Positions 34,707 to 43,380 of a stretch of 64,000 bases of DNA are shown here, one piece after another (the stretch's first letter is position 1; every line of letters begins with the position of its first letter). Source of the DNA: Cytobacillus suaedae (GTDB lineage Bacteria > Bacillota > Bacilli > Bacillales > Bacillaceae_L); the NCBI GenBank assembly GCA_014960805.1, contig CP063163.1, positions 2,188,001 to 2,252,000 on the forward strand, in the 5' to 3' direction. Below the pieces are notes generated by a model. The model had not been told where the DNA came from and made no database searches. It was given only the letters and a program-made list of their open reading frames with translations. Both the position numbers and the translations under genes were made by a program.

Positions 34707-34786
34707 AGTAGATACTCCTTTGCAAATAGGCTTCATCTTTAAGTGCGAAAAGTTCTCATTAGTAACGTAACATGTTAGGTAGATTA

Positions 34787-34810
34787 AGTATGTGATTGGA
34801 GTCACATACT
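34787..34810 (-). promoter_or_regulatory. FNR/CRP-family operator candidate
   Basis: AGTATGTGA (34787-34795), six nt, TCACATACT (34802-34810): a perfect palindrome with TGTGA-N6-TCACA core, the consensus of Bacillus Fnr and of Crp-type regulators. It is at the expected distance upstream of the DUF438 gene for activation. Confidence 0.65.
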
Positions 34811-34830
34811 GATGTTTATTCTATTTTTTG

Positions 34831-35964
34831 TTATAATGATTTCACTAGAGCAACACTCAATATCTTCACCCCATTAAGCAGTGCATCTAAATTAAAACTC
34901 ATCTCAGGATGATGTAATCCTGGTGATAATCCAGTACCTAAGCCTACTACAGTTGCTTGTAGATGAGGATAGGTTGCTTTATAAAAATGGAAGTCTTCTC
35001 CCCCAGGTGTGACTGGTGACGCTACGAGTCCGCTTTCTCCAAGTGCTTCCACTATAGCTTCACCTACCATATTTTCAAAAGCAGGACTAGATTCGGCTGC
35101 GACCATTGTTGCCTGTGTTTCTAACGTGACCTTTGCATGATTTATTGAACCAGCGGTTGTTACTGCATGCTGGATTTTTTCTAAAATCTCAGACATTAGT
35201 TCATTTCGTTCTGCTCGAACATCTATTCCAAATTCAGCAAAATCTGGAATAATGTTAAGGTTATCGCCTCCAGCTTTTACCATTGTCACTTTTGCAGATG
35301 CTGACACTGTTGGGTCAATTTTTACCGAGTTAATAGATTGAATGATGCTTCCTAATGAGTCAATCACGTTAATACCTAAATGCGGTCTTGCACCATGTGC
35401 TTGGATACCTTTTACTTCTCCTTTTAATAAGGTAGTTGCACCATGATAAATTGCTGGAGAAGCTACCCCGAATTCCATTTCTTGAACAGGTCTTAAGTGA
35501 ATCCCAAGTATGTAATCGAGATCTGCAATAATTCCTTTTTCAATCAATGCTTTTGCACCTTTTCCAGTTTCCTCTGCAGGTTGAAAGATAATCTTAATTA
35601 ACCCCTTAGGCTTAAATCCAATCTCATTCAAACATTTAATAGAATGTAGAACCATTGTCATGTGTGCATCATGACCACAACTATGATTTGCTTTCCATTC
35701 TCCATCAACTAGTTGCCATAGTGCATCCATATCAGCTCTTATTCCTACCGTTGGGCCTTCCGACGCACTCCCCCAGTATCCAATGACGCCTGGATGGTCT
35801 TCAAAGGTTTCAACTCTAATTTCTAACTCCTGTAGTTGCTGACACAAATACTTTGTAGTATTTACTTCCTTCCAGCTTATTTCGGCATTTGTATGTAAAT
35901 GGTGGTATGTTGATTTTATTTGTTGTTCATTCGTATTTACCCATTCCTGAATTGAGTCAATCAT
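34831..35964 (-). CDS. M20-family amidohydrolase
   Basis: 377 residues similar to aminoacylases/carboxypeptidases of the M20D group. Metal ligands are visible in SCGHDAHM near 92-99, FQPAEETGKGA near 127-134 (catalytic Glu pair), IHLRP near 155 and a C-terminal His (GLHHPEMSF) near 354. No signal peptide. Removes an N-acyl group from amino acids or cleaves small peptides in the cytosol. Its start overlaps the stop of the gamma-glutamylcyclotransferase-family gene by 4 nt, so they are coupled. Confidence 0.87.
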   Translation of the reverse strand: MIDSIQEWVNTNEQQIKSTYHHLHTNAEISWKEVNTTKYLCQQLQELEIRVETFEDHPGVIGYWGSASEGPTVGIRADMDALWQLVDGEWKANHSCGHDAHMTMVLHSIKCLNEIGFKPKGLIKIIFQPAEETGKGAKALIEKGIIADLDYILGIHLRPVQEMEFGVASPAIYHGATTLLKGEVKGIQAHGARPHLGINVIDSLGSIIQSINSVKIDPTVSASAKVTMVKAGGDNLNIIPDFAEFGIDVRAERNELMSEILEKIQHAVTTAGSINHAKVTLETQATMVAAESSPAFENMVGEAIVEALGESGLVASPVTPGGEDFHFYKATYPHLQATVVGLGTGLSPGLHHPEMSFNLDALLNGVKILSVALVKSL

Positions 35965-36386
35965 GTCTTCCTCCTATTTATTCCGTTTTTTTTTTGCTGA
36001 AAAGCTATCCAGTCGCCACCATCTATCAATTCTTTGAACATGGAACTCTTTGTATTAGGCTTATAATATAGAAGAGCTTCATATTCTTGAGTGTTGGTAT
36101 GAATGACTTGGATCTTTCTCTCGTAGTAGTTGTTCTCGCCTTCTCCGTGATATCCTTCTAAATCATCTATTTTTTCCAATTGTGCAGTTGTAACATCGTA
36201 TATTTCCCCATAGACTGTACCTTCTTCGTTTTCTTGAAGTACTGGATAGCCTAGACGAGTGTCATAAAGGTACCCTTTTGTCCAAGCAGGATTTCCAATG
36301 CATTTAGCTCCATTTAAGATAAAATGGTTTCGTTCGTCCTTTCGCAATGTTCCGTACACAAAAACCAGATGCTTTGTTTCCATCAA
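35961..36386 (-). CDS. gamma-glutamylcyclotransferase family protein
   Basis: 141 residues with the YGTLR signature (residues 11-15) that binds the glutamyl group, a DDLEGYHG strand near 74 with Glu77-like catalytic acid, and LLYYKPN. The fold acts on gamma-glutamyl amines, giving 5-oxoproline. The overlap with the M20 gene suggests that both handle amide-linked amino acids. ATG at 36386 or 36383. Confidence 0.83.
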   Translation of the reverse strand: MMETKHLVFVYGTLRKDERNHFILNGAKCIGNPAWTKGYLYDTRLGYPVLQENEEGTVYGEIYDVTTAQLEKIDDLEGYHGEGENNYYERKIQVIHTNTQEYEALLYYKPNTKSSMFKELIDGGDWIAFQQKKNGINRRKT

Positions 36387-36503
36387 AATAACCCCCGTTA
36401 AAATGATTTTATAACTGAATAAACTTTTTATTAAAAGTGGGACATGCTATATGTAGGTACAAATTGCCATAAATAATGCAAATATGATTGTGGAGGCAGA
36501 AAT

Positions 36504-37508
36504 TTGAGCTCAAATGTTAAATTATCTAGTGCAGAAATTTCTAATCTGTGGTCTACATATGTTAATGACTCCTTAACCGTTTGCCTTATGACTCACTTTA
36601 AGGAAACTGTTGAGAATCAGGATATCACTCCATTTATATACCAGACGATACAAGATGCAAGAGATCATATGAATAAAGTAAAAGCCTTATTTAATTTAGA
36701 AAGCATTGTACTTCCAGCTGGATTTCCTGTTGAAAAGCATGTTATTCCAAACGCACCAAAGTTATTTAGTGATCTTTTTTACCTTGAATACATGAGGCAT
36801 ATTTGTAAAGCTGGGATAGGTTCACATGGAACAGCGATTACGTTATCTACTCGAGAAGATGTTCGAGCAATTTATATTGATTTTCTAAATGATGCAGTCA
36901 AACTTAATAATAACATCATGTCGTTCATGCAAGAAATTGGGGTTTTCATAAGAACTCCTAATATGCACTATCCTGAAGAAGTAAAATTTGCTCACGATCA
37001 GAGCTATTTAAGAGGATATTTTGGTCATCGTCGCCCATTATTAGCTCTAGAAGTAACCCACTTAACTACGACTTCTTTACATAATGTTATAGGAAAATCA
37101 ACATGTTTAGGTTTTGCGCAAGTAATTGGTGAAGAGGAACTTCGACAATATTTCATTCGTGGAAAGAGAATCTCAGAAGATATTGTGGGTCATGTTCATG
37201 ATATCCTATTAGATAGTGAGGTACCTGCCCCTATGACCTGGGATGCTGACCTTACAAACTCCACGACTGCACCTTTCAGTGATCAACTCATGCTATTTAT
37301 TATCGGTACACTATCTAATGTTGGAATATCATTATATGGAACAGCCATGTCAACTTCAATGAGACATGATGTTGGCGCTCTTTATGCCAACTTCATTCGA
37401 AAAGCTGCACTGTATGGTGAAGATGGTCTAAATCTCCAAATAGAAAGAGGTTGGTTAGAGCAACCACCTCAATTTATAGATCATGAAAAGCTTGCTAGAG
37501 AGAAGTAG
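36504..37508 (+). CDS. DUF3231 family protein
   Basis: 334 residues of the DUF3231 family, common in spore-forming Bacillaceae. Two homologous helical-bundle halves can be seen, each opening with a helix like SSAEISNLWSTYVNDSLTVC (first half) and LALEVTHLTTTSLHNVIGKS (second half), suggesting an internal duplication with CotF/ferritin-like helices. No membrane segments. TTG start, GGAGG 9 nt upstream. Linked in other genomes to spores; the activity is unknown. Confidence 0.83.
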   Translation: MSSNVKLSSAEISNLWSTYVNDSLTVCLMTHFKETVENQDITPFIYQTIQDARDHMNKVKALFNLESIVLPAGFPVEKHVIPNAPKLFSDLFYLEYMRHICKAGIGSHGTAITLSTREDVRAIYIDFLNDAVKLNNNIMSFMQEIGVFIRTPNMHYPEEVKFAHDQSYLRGYFGHRRPLLALEVTHLTTTSLHNVIGKSTCLGFAQVIGEEELRQYFIRGKRISEDIVGHVHDILLDSEVPAPMTWDADLTNSTTAPFSDQLMLFIIGTLSNVGISLYGTAMSTSMRHDVGALYANFIRKAALYGEDGLNLQIERGWLEQPPQFIDHEKLAREK

Positions 37509-37624
37509 AAAAATCTCTGCTTCTCTTTTTTACTACATTTATACACTCATATCTGTCCCTATCGTCCAAAATATGGTACAATAATTAACAGAATTATCAA
37601 TAATTATTTCATAAGGAGGAGTTT

Positions 37625-38215
37625 ATGTACAAGTTAAAAGATAAAGAGATGATATTTATTTACACAGGTCCAGATGGCTCAGGTAGAAAAACACTAGCCA
37701 AAATGGTGGCTACAACGTTTGACATGGAAACGATCCCCTCATTTACTACGCGCCCACCCCGTCCCTTCGAAACACACGGAAAGGATTATCACTTTGTAGG
37801 TGAAGAAACTTTTCTACAGATGAAACAGCAAGATGAATTTCTAGAGAGTGTTCAAATTGATGGATACTATTATGGTATTCGTGAACTCGATATCCAAAAA
37901 ATCTTTAACAAGCATAAGATTGTTTATTTAACATTAAATACTGAAGGTGCACAATTGTTAAAAGATATGTATGGAGATCAAGTTGTACGAATTTTTGTTT
38001 ACGCTGACAGAGATACTGTGATGCAGAGGCAAAAAGAGCGTGGTGATGATGAGTTAGCAATTCAGCGCCATATGAATCATTATGATGATATAATGGCTTA
38101 CAAAGCTCAGTGCGAGCATTCATTACAAAATTATGACTTACCTCAAGTATCATTCCAAATTAGTGAAATTATAGAATCTTACTTAGAGAGAAACTTAATC
38201 GTGACTGATTATTAA
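37625..38215 (+). CDS. guanylate-kinase-like P-loop protein
   Basis: 196 residues. P-loop GPDGSGRKT near 15-23, then the GMP-binding region SFTTRPPRPFE with conserved Arg and HGKDYHFVGEE near 52-61, so the guanylate-kinase fold is intact in the first 100 residues. The usual gmk is expected elsewhere, so this is probably a divergent paralogue. ATG follows AAGGAGGAG. Closed by the hairpin at 38220. Confidence 0.82.
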   Translation: MYKLKDKEMIFIYTGPDGSGRKTLAKMVATTFDMETIPSFTTRPPRPFETHGKDYHFVGEETFLQMKQQDEFLESVQIDGYYYGIRELDIQKIFNKHKIVYLTLNTEGAQLLKDMYGDQVVRIFVYADRDTVMQRQKERGDDELAIQRHMNHYDDIMAYKAQCEHSLQNYDLPQVSFQISEIIESYLERNLIVTDY

Positions 38216-38219
38216 TTTC

Positions 38220-38250
38220 AAAAACCCTCAACATTAACGGTTGAGGGTTT
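38220..38250. terminator. bidirectional terminator
   Basis: AAAACCCTCAAC and GTTGAGGGTTTT arms with a short loop, between the convergent guanylate-kinase-like and terC genes. Confidence 0.85.
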
Positions 38251-38255
38251 TAATA

Positions 38256-39041
38256 TTAGCTTATATTCTCTTGAACTTTTGTTTCTTCTGGCTTTTCTTT
38301 AGATAAGAACCAACCACCTATAGCAATTAATAACAGTACTGCATAGAAAGTGATTTTCCATTCTGGTGATTTAGCAAAGCCTTCTGCTAAAACTCCAACA
38401 TCTGGGTGCGAGAGTGTAAAGACAGTAAGTTTTACACCTACCCAACCTACAATCATAAATGCTGCAATTTCAAGTCCAGGTCTCTTTTGTAAGAGTGTCA
38501 CAAAATAGTTCGCTGCAAAACGCATGATGATTAATCCAATTAAGCCACCGGCAAAGATGACAAGGAACTTACCGCCATCTAAACCACCGATTTTAGGAAG
38601 ATTTGTGTTAGGAAGTGTAACAGCTAATGCTACCGCCGCTAGGATTGAATCAACTGCAAACGCGATATCCGCTAGTTCCACTTTAATAACAGTTCCCCAA
38701 AACCCTGATTTTTTCTTTTCTTTTACCATTCCTGCTTTTTCCTTCTGCTTCTTTACCACAAGCTTTCTAAAAATATGGTTAAAAGCGATAAATAGAAGGT
38801 AAAGCGCACCTAATGCTTGAACCTGCCATACGTTTACAAGGAACGAGATTGCAAAGAGTGAACCAAGTCGGAAAACAAATGCACCAGCAAGTCCGTAAAA
38901 CAATGCTCTTTTTCGCTGCTCTTCTGGTAGATGTTTAACCATAATAGCTAAAACAAGTGCATTATCAGCGGCTAAAAGCCCTTCAATAGCAATTAATAAA
39001 AGTAGTACCCAAGCATATTCTAATAAAATTGAAAATTCCAA
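38256..39041 (-). CDS. TerC family integral membrane protein, manganese efflux type
   Basis: 261 residues with seven to eight membrane helices. Family marks are EGLLAADNALVLAIMVKHLP near 19-38, the acidic LADIAFAVDSILAAVAL near 123-139, and DGGKFLVIFAGGLIGLI. The double acidic motifs in the membrane bind a divalent metal. In Bacillus, TerC proteins YceF and YkoY supply Mn2+ to exported proteins. Last gene of the riboswitch-controlled operon with ykvA-like and fbpB-like genes, supporting a manganese role. Confidence 0.9.
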   Translation of the reverse strand: MEFSILLEYAWVLLLLIAIEGLLAADNALVLAIMVKHLPEEQRKRALFYGLAGAFVFRLGSLFAISFLVNVWQVQALGALYLLFIAFNHIFRKLVVKKQKEKAGMVKEKKKSGFWGTVIKVELADIAFAVDSILAAVALAVTLPNTNLPKIGGLDGGKFLVIFAGGLIGLIIMRFAANYFVTLLQKRPGLEIAAFMIVGWVGVKLTVFTLSHPDVGVLAEGFAKSPEWKITFYAVLLLIAIGGWFLSKEKPEETKVQENIS

Positions 39042-39068
39042 TGAATGTTCCCCCCCTAAGTTAATACG

Positions 39069-39356
39069 TTATTTTTCAAGTAGTTTATGTTTTTTCTTTA
39101 GTGACTCTGGTGCAATTTTAACAAATCTTTCTAAGACAAATGATGCAATGACAACATCATCAATAAGTCCTAAAAATGCGAGATAGTCTGGAATTAAATC
39201 AAATGGGAAGAAAGCATAAGTAAGAAAGAACAAAACGCCAAGTGCTTTTTTATGAATCGGTACCTCATTTGATAGAAAGAAATCCTTCAAAAAGGGGACA
39301 AATCTTCTAAACTTAAATATAAAGGTTATTCTTTTTAAAAATTTCAATCGGATCAC
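39069..39356 (-). CDS. YkvA family (DUF1232) protein
   Basis: 95 residues. The DUF1232 core VPIHKKALGVLFFLTYAFFPFDLIPDYLAFLGLIDDVVIA contains the signature FDLIPD-x-GLIDD, with two hydrophobic helices. Its partner in the operon is terC, downstream 27 bp. Function unknown; possibly membrane linked metal homeostasis, by association. Confidence 0.87.
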   Translation of the reverse strand: MIRLKFLKRITFIFKFRRFVPFLKDFFLSNEVPIHKKALGVLFFLTYAFFPFDLIPDYLAFLGLIDDVVIASFVLERFVKIAPESLKKKHKLLEK

Positions 39357-39394
39357 ACCCTTTTCTTTTGACCTATGATCTTAATTCTTGAGTA

Positions 39395-39526
39395 CTATTT
39401 AGGTGAACTCATCGTGTGTTTTTCCTCAATACGAAGCTCAATTTTTTCAAGTAGTTTTTTATCCTTTAGTAATTCCTCTTTATTCCTCTTCATTAGTTCT
39501 ACCATGGATAACATACCCTTTTTCAT
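39395..39526 (-). CDS. FbpB family small basic protein
   Basis: 43 residues beginning MKKGMLSMVELMKRNKEELL and ending RIEEKHTMSSPK. The pattern of a Lys/Glu-rich helix with EELL..D...LEKIE.RIEEKH matches FbpB-like small basic proteins of Bacillus, where the founding member assists the FsrA RNA in iron-sparing. RBS AGGATTGACGAGAG. It lies between the manganese riboswitch and ykvA. Its role here, possibly an RNA chaperone in metal regulation, is inferred. Confidence 0.75.
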   Translation of the reverse strand: MKKGMLSMVELMKRNKEELLKDKKLLEKIELRIEEKHTMSSPK

Positions 39527-39599
39527 CTCTCGTCAATCCTTTCATTGTGTTTTAATCTATCAGTTGAGCCAGTTTCTGGATTTAGATTCATTTTTGGCA

Positions 39600-39764
39600 A
39601 ACAAAAAGACCTTCACCATTGACGGTAAAGGCCTAATAAACTACAAAAAAGACCCTTACCTGGTAGGTAAAGGTCTTGCTAACAACGTTGGTAATGTTGC
39701 CAACAAAGCCGAGAGTATAAAACTCCGAAATGACGACTTTGTTGTAAAAGCTACTCCCCTTTAG
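39600..39764 (-). promoter_or_regulatory. yybP-ykoY manganese riboswitch with tandem terminators
   Basis: Read on the minus strand from 39764: AAAGGGGAGTAGC, the invariant 5' element of the yybP-ykoY class, then variable arms, and GCAAGACCTTTACC at the 3' side. This class senses Mn2+ and turns on terC and similar genes. Two consecutive terminators follow: AAGACCTTTACC/GGTAAGGGTCTT with six T (39645-39679), and GGCCTTTACC/GGTGAAGGTC with five T (39602-39632). Confidence 0.86.
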
Positions 39765-39937
39765 GAGAAACTATTCAACTGTATGAACTTATAATATAGT
39801 ATTCTATCTTTACTGTCAATTGAATATTTTTACAATTCTTTAATTAATTTTAGTTCATTATAAATTCTAGATTCCTCCTATTTTTTCCTGTATAAAAGGC
39901 ATACTAAAAAGTAGTTGCATTGATGGAGGCAATAAAG

Positions 39938-41536
39938 ATGAGCATGATTAAGGGGTTCTTAGAGGAACCATTATTTTTGTTATTTTTTATCTTGTTTTTA
40001 GGCTCATGGTTAGGCCAAACAAAGGTGAAAGGTCTAAGTCTTGGTTCAGCGGGTGTATTACTTATTGCAATGGTGTTTGGTCATTTTGGTTATCAGGTCT
40101 CCCCTATTGTCCAAAACTTCGGGTTAAGTTTGTTTATTGTTGCAGTTGGACTACAAGCTGGCCCTCGATTTTTTAGAATGATTCGTACGAGTGGAGTTAT
40201 ATTTGGAATCATTAGTATTCTAATTGTATTAATTGCAGCAGTAACAACTATCCTTGTTTCCAAAACCTTTAACCTTTCAGAAGCATTAAGTATTGGAATT
40301 ATGACTGGTGCTCTAACTAGTACACCAGGACTTGCAGCTGCACTTCAAGCAACCAATGATCCTATTGCATCTGTAGGATACGGAATTGCTTACCCTTTTG
40401 GAGTAATCGCAGTGGTCCTTTTCGTTCAACTATTGCCACGTGTTTTAAGCGTTGATTTACAAAAGGACTTACAGCAGAAAAATAATCCTGTTAAAAATGA
40501 AGAGTCACCAGAAGTGATAACAATTGAAGTAACGAACCCGACCATTAACAAGAAGACGCTACAAGAACTAAAGCTTCATAAGAACTTCGCTGTCGTCATT
40601 AGTCGTGTTATCCGAGGACAGCGTAGTATTATTGCCTTAAGTGACACTGTCCTTTTAAAAGGTGATCGCCTTGTAACAGTTGGTATAAGAACAGAACTTG
40701 ATAATTTTTGTAAGTACGCAGGTAAGGAAGTGCCTACTGCTTTACAAAACGTTGATCATATTAAGCTACGTAAAGTAGTCGTCGATTCGTATGACATTAT
40801 TGGAAAAAACATTAAGGACCTGAATCTTAGAAGAGATTACGGGGTTACAGTAACTCGTATTGAACGAGGCGGGATTGAGTATAGCCAGAACACTAGGATG
40901 CGACTTGAACGTGGTGATGTACTAACGATAGTTAGTAGTGAACAACGGTTAAATGATGTTGAAAAGTTATTTACTCGTAATAAGCTTACGGTCACAAATG
41001 TTCATATCTTTTCACTCAGTATTATTCTGTTAGCAGGTATATTACTTGGCATGATACCAATCCATCTACCTGGGTTAGGAACATTAACATTAGGAGTAGC
41101 TGGTGGTCCATTGTTTATTGCCTTAATCATTGGCCACTTTGGAAAACTAGGACCTATAAAGGCAAGGTATTACCAGCCTTCAAATCAGGTGATAGGAGAT
41201 ATTGGACTCGTGCTATTTTTAGCTGGGGCAGGAACAACTGCAGGACAGGGAATTGTAGATGTAATACAAACGGAAGGTATTCGCTTAGTCATTGCGGGTG
41301 CAATTATTACAATTGTACCGATTGTTGCAGGATTTTTCATTGCTCGAAAAGTGTTTCATCTTAGCATGATCCATTCATTAGGAGCACTCTGTGGAGGAAT
41401 GACAAGTACACCAGGTTTAGGGGCTGTCAATCAATTAATTGAGTCAGAGGATCCTGCGATAGCTTATGCCGCAGCTTATCCATTTGCACTTATTTTGGTT
41501 GCGGTTGTCTCACAGTTACTAGTGTTCTTCCTATAA
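39938..41536 (+). CDS. AspT/YidE-like putative transporter with two TrkA-C domains
   Basis: 532 residues. N-terminal and C-terminal halves are membrane repeats (each with GALTSTPGLAAALQ and GGMTSTPGLGAVNQ signature, near 130 and 490) around two cytosolic TrkA_C/RCK_C domains (about 200-360). This is the aspartate-alanine antiporter/YidE-YbjL duplication family. ATG 39938 sits 8 nt after GGAGG; the in-frame TTG at 39920 is unlikely. Probably exchanges dicarboxylic or amino acids; substrate unknown. Confidence 0.87.
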   Translation: MSMIKGFLEEPLFLLFFILFLGSWLGQTKVKGLSLGSAGVLLIAMVFGHFGYQVSPIVQNFGLSLFIVAVGLQAGPRFFRMIRTSGVIFGIISILIVLIAAVTTILVSKTFNLSEALSIGIMTGALTSTPGLAAALQATNDPIASVGYGIAYPFGVIAVVLFVQLLPRVLSVDLQKDLQQKNNPVKNEESPEVITIEVTNPTINKKTLQELKLHKNFAVVISRVIRGQRSIIALSDTVLLKGDRLVTVGIRTELDNFCKYAGKEVPTALQNVDHIKLRKVVVDSYDIIGKNIKDLNLRRDYGVTVTRIERGGIEYSQNTRMRLERGDVLTIVSSEQRLNDVEKLFTRNKLTVTNVHIFSLSIILLAGILLGMIPIHLPGLGTLTLGVAGGPLFIALIIGHFGKLGPIKARYYQPSNQVIGDIGLVLFLAGAGTTAGQGIVDVIQTEGIRLVIAGAIITIVPIVAGFFIARKVFHLSMIHSLGALCGGMTSTPGLGAVNQLIESEDPAIAYAAAYPFALILVAVVSQLLVFFL

Positions 41537-41567
41537 GAATTTTAAGTAAGATAAATATTAATTTTCG

Positions 41568-41852
41568 TCATTTAAGCGCGTTTTCATAAATAAATTCAAT
41601 AAAACCATCTCTATGTCCTTCTTGATCAATGATTTTCCTTACATAATAAGGATCACGTAATAGACCTGTTTCCTTTGAGGCTTCGATCATCATCTTTATT
41701 TCTTGATGCTCTAGTAACTCTTTAAACCACTCTTGTTGATGAAGTTCTATCCATAGATCTTCTATATTTGGGTCTTTTATACGTAGTATGTATTTTTGGA
41801 AAAGGCTAATCACTAAACCAACTGTCAATATACAAAGAAATAGAAAAAGCAC
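41568..41852 (-). CDS. hypothetical protein with N-terminal membrane helix
   Basis: 94 residues: a hydrophobic helix at 1-20, then a charged, helical cytosolic part with no recognised domain (EDLWIELHQQEWFKELLEHQ). Convergent with the AspT-like gene. Function unknown. Confidence 0.6.
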   Translation of the reverse strand: MLFLFLCILTVGLVISLFQKYILRIKDPNIEDLWIELHQQEWFKELLEHQEIKMMIEASKETGLLRDPYYVRKIIDQEGHRDGFIEFIYENALK

Positions 41853-41873
41853 GACATAGTCTCCCTTCTTATA

Positions 41874-41912
41874 AAAACGCTAAATGATCTTATTGATCAT
41901 TTAGCGTTTTAT
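41874..41912 (-). terminator. terminator of the MFS gene
   Basis: AAACGCTAAATGATC and GATCATTTAGCGTTT arms with T/A flanks. Confidence 0.8.
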
Positions 41913-41914
41913 GA

Positions 41915-43237
41915 TTATTTTACAGGGTGTTTTTTTCGGAAAAATTGTTCTGGAACCCAATCATTTATTGGATGTGAACGATGATGAGGTGGTTCAACTG
42001 CAACATGTGGAGCATGCTTTGGTTTATCTTTTTGTTTGGTAGCATGTTTTAATGAAACATTAAGTGGTTCCCATTTTTTTAATACCAACACAAGTAACCC
42101 TAATACCGCGCCAGATAGAGCGTAAGCAATCCATGGAAGAGCTGACTCTTCTGCATTTCCCAAAAGGGCTCCACCTAAAGACTTTCCACCAGCCTCTCCA
42201 AGTCCGGAAACAACATTAGAAACTGCAAAGAAGAGGCCTATCATATTTGCTTTTGATAGTTGTGAAATCGTACTATCTGTGGTCGGTAAGATGAGCATCT
42301 CTCCTATAACAAAAATGGCACCACTAATTACCAAATGCCAAAACGAACTGGCGAAAAAGAGTGATCCTACTCCTATACCAATAAAAACTATACCCCCACT
42401 TAATGCAGATAGTGGATGTACTCGGTCTATAAAGCGTTTTGTAATAAAACGTTGTGTAAAAACAACAATTACACTATTAATAGTCCATATTAAAGCAACA
42501 TTTTCAGGTGAAGGTAAGATAGTTGTTGCTCGAATTGGGAGGGCAAATGACAATTGTGCATATAATGCCCAGATTAAGATACTTACTAGACTAAATACTA
42601 AGAATGGTTTATTTTTAAATACCTCACCATAAGCACCAATTGGGAGCTGAGGACATGGAACTTCTCCACACCTTTTAGGTAAGAGGGTCCAACTAATGAC
42701 TGCCAGAGCACCATAGATTAACCCTGCTGTCCAAAAAAGAAGCGAGGGTGTTCCAGTTACTAAAAAGAAGATGATAAGACCTGCAGTTCCAGTCCCAATA
42801 TTGGCTGCAATGCCCCTTAAAGAAAAGGCAGTTGTTCGATTTTCTTCAGAAGCTAATGCGGCAATGGAAGCTTTGATAGATGGTGCATGAAGTCCATTCC
42901 CAAGTCCCATAATGATTGCAGCAAGTAAAAGTGGGCCATACCCTGTAAAGAAGCCAAATAACGCAATTCCAACACCAGCAATTAAAGCCCCAAGTCCAAT
43001 GATAAATCTACGACCAATTCGATCGGCTAGTATCCCACCAAAGATACTTCCGAATTGAAAGGCGATTGCAATTGCTGCTAGTACAGTTCCAATTTTAGTT
43101 ACTGAAAGTCCTGCATCTGTTTTTAACATAATTGGTAAGATTGGCATAACCAACAATGTTCCTAAATGCGCTAACAACACTCCAAGCATTAGGATTTGTA
43201 GCGGACGTTCGAGGTTTGTAATTCCCTTAAGAGCCAT
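41915..43237 (-). CDS. MFS transporter
   Basis: 440 residues with about 12 helices. Loop motif GGILADRIGRR near 70-80 and GNGLHAPSIKASIAALASEE near 117 are typical of multidrug or small-molecule exporters. The C-terminal tail is rich in His and Lys (KHAPHVAVEPPHHRSHP), perhaps a metal-binding or regulatory tail. ATG 43237 is preferred over GTG 43246, which lies in the ribosome binding site. Confidence 0.83.
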   Translation of the reverse strand: MALKGITNLERPLQILMLGVLLAHLGTLLVMPILPIMLKTDAGLSVTKIGTVLAAIAIAFQFGSIFGGILADRIGRRFIIGLGALIAGVGIALFGFFTGYGPLLLAAIIMGLGNGLHAPSIKASIAALASEENRTTAFSLRGIAANIGTGTAGLIIFFLVTGTPSLLFWTAGLIYGALAVISWTLLPKRCGEVPCPQLPIGAYGEVFKNKPFLVFSLVSILIWALYAQLSFALPIRATTILPSPENVALIWTINSVIVVFTQRFITKRFIDRVHPLSALSGGIVFIGIGVGSLFFASSFWHLVISGAIFVIGEMLILPTTDSTISQLSKANMIGLFFAVSNVVSGLGEAGGKSLGGALLGNAEESALPWIAYALSGAVLGLLVLVLKKWEPLNVSLKHATKQKDKPKHAPHVAVEPPHHRSHPINDWVPEQFFRKKHPVK

Positions 43238-43380
43238 AGTTACCACCCTTCACATATAAAAAAGATTCTCTGCTTATTCATTCCCTTTCATTTTTAATAG
43301 TATCCAAATGGTATCCTTCTCTTTTCCTTGCTGATAAAAAAGAAGATAGTATACAATAGCTACAGAAAGGAAGTGTAACG

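Noticed and set aside
39375-39764. Plus-strand open frame of 129 codons
   Set aside because: It is antisense to the manganese riboswitch and the FbpB-like gene, has no ribosome binding site, and its repetitive residues come from the terminator hairpins.
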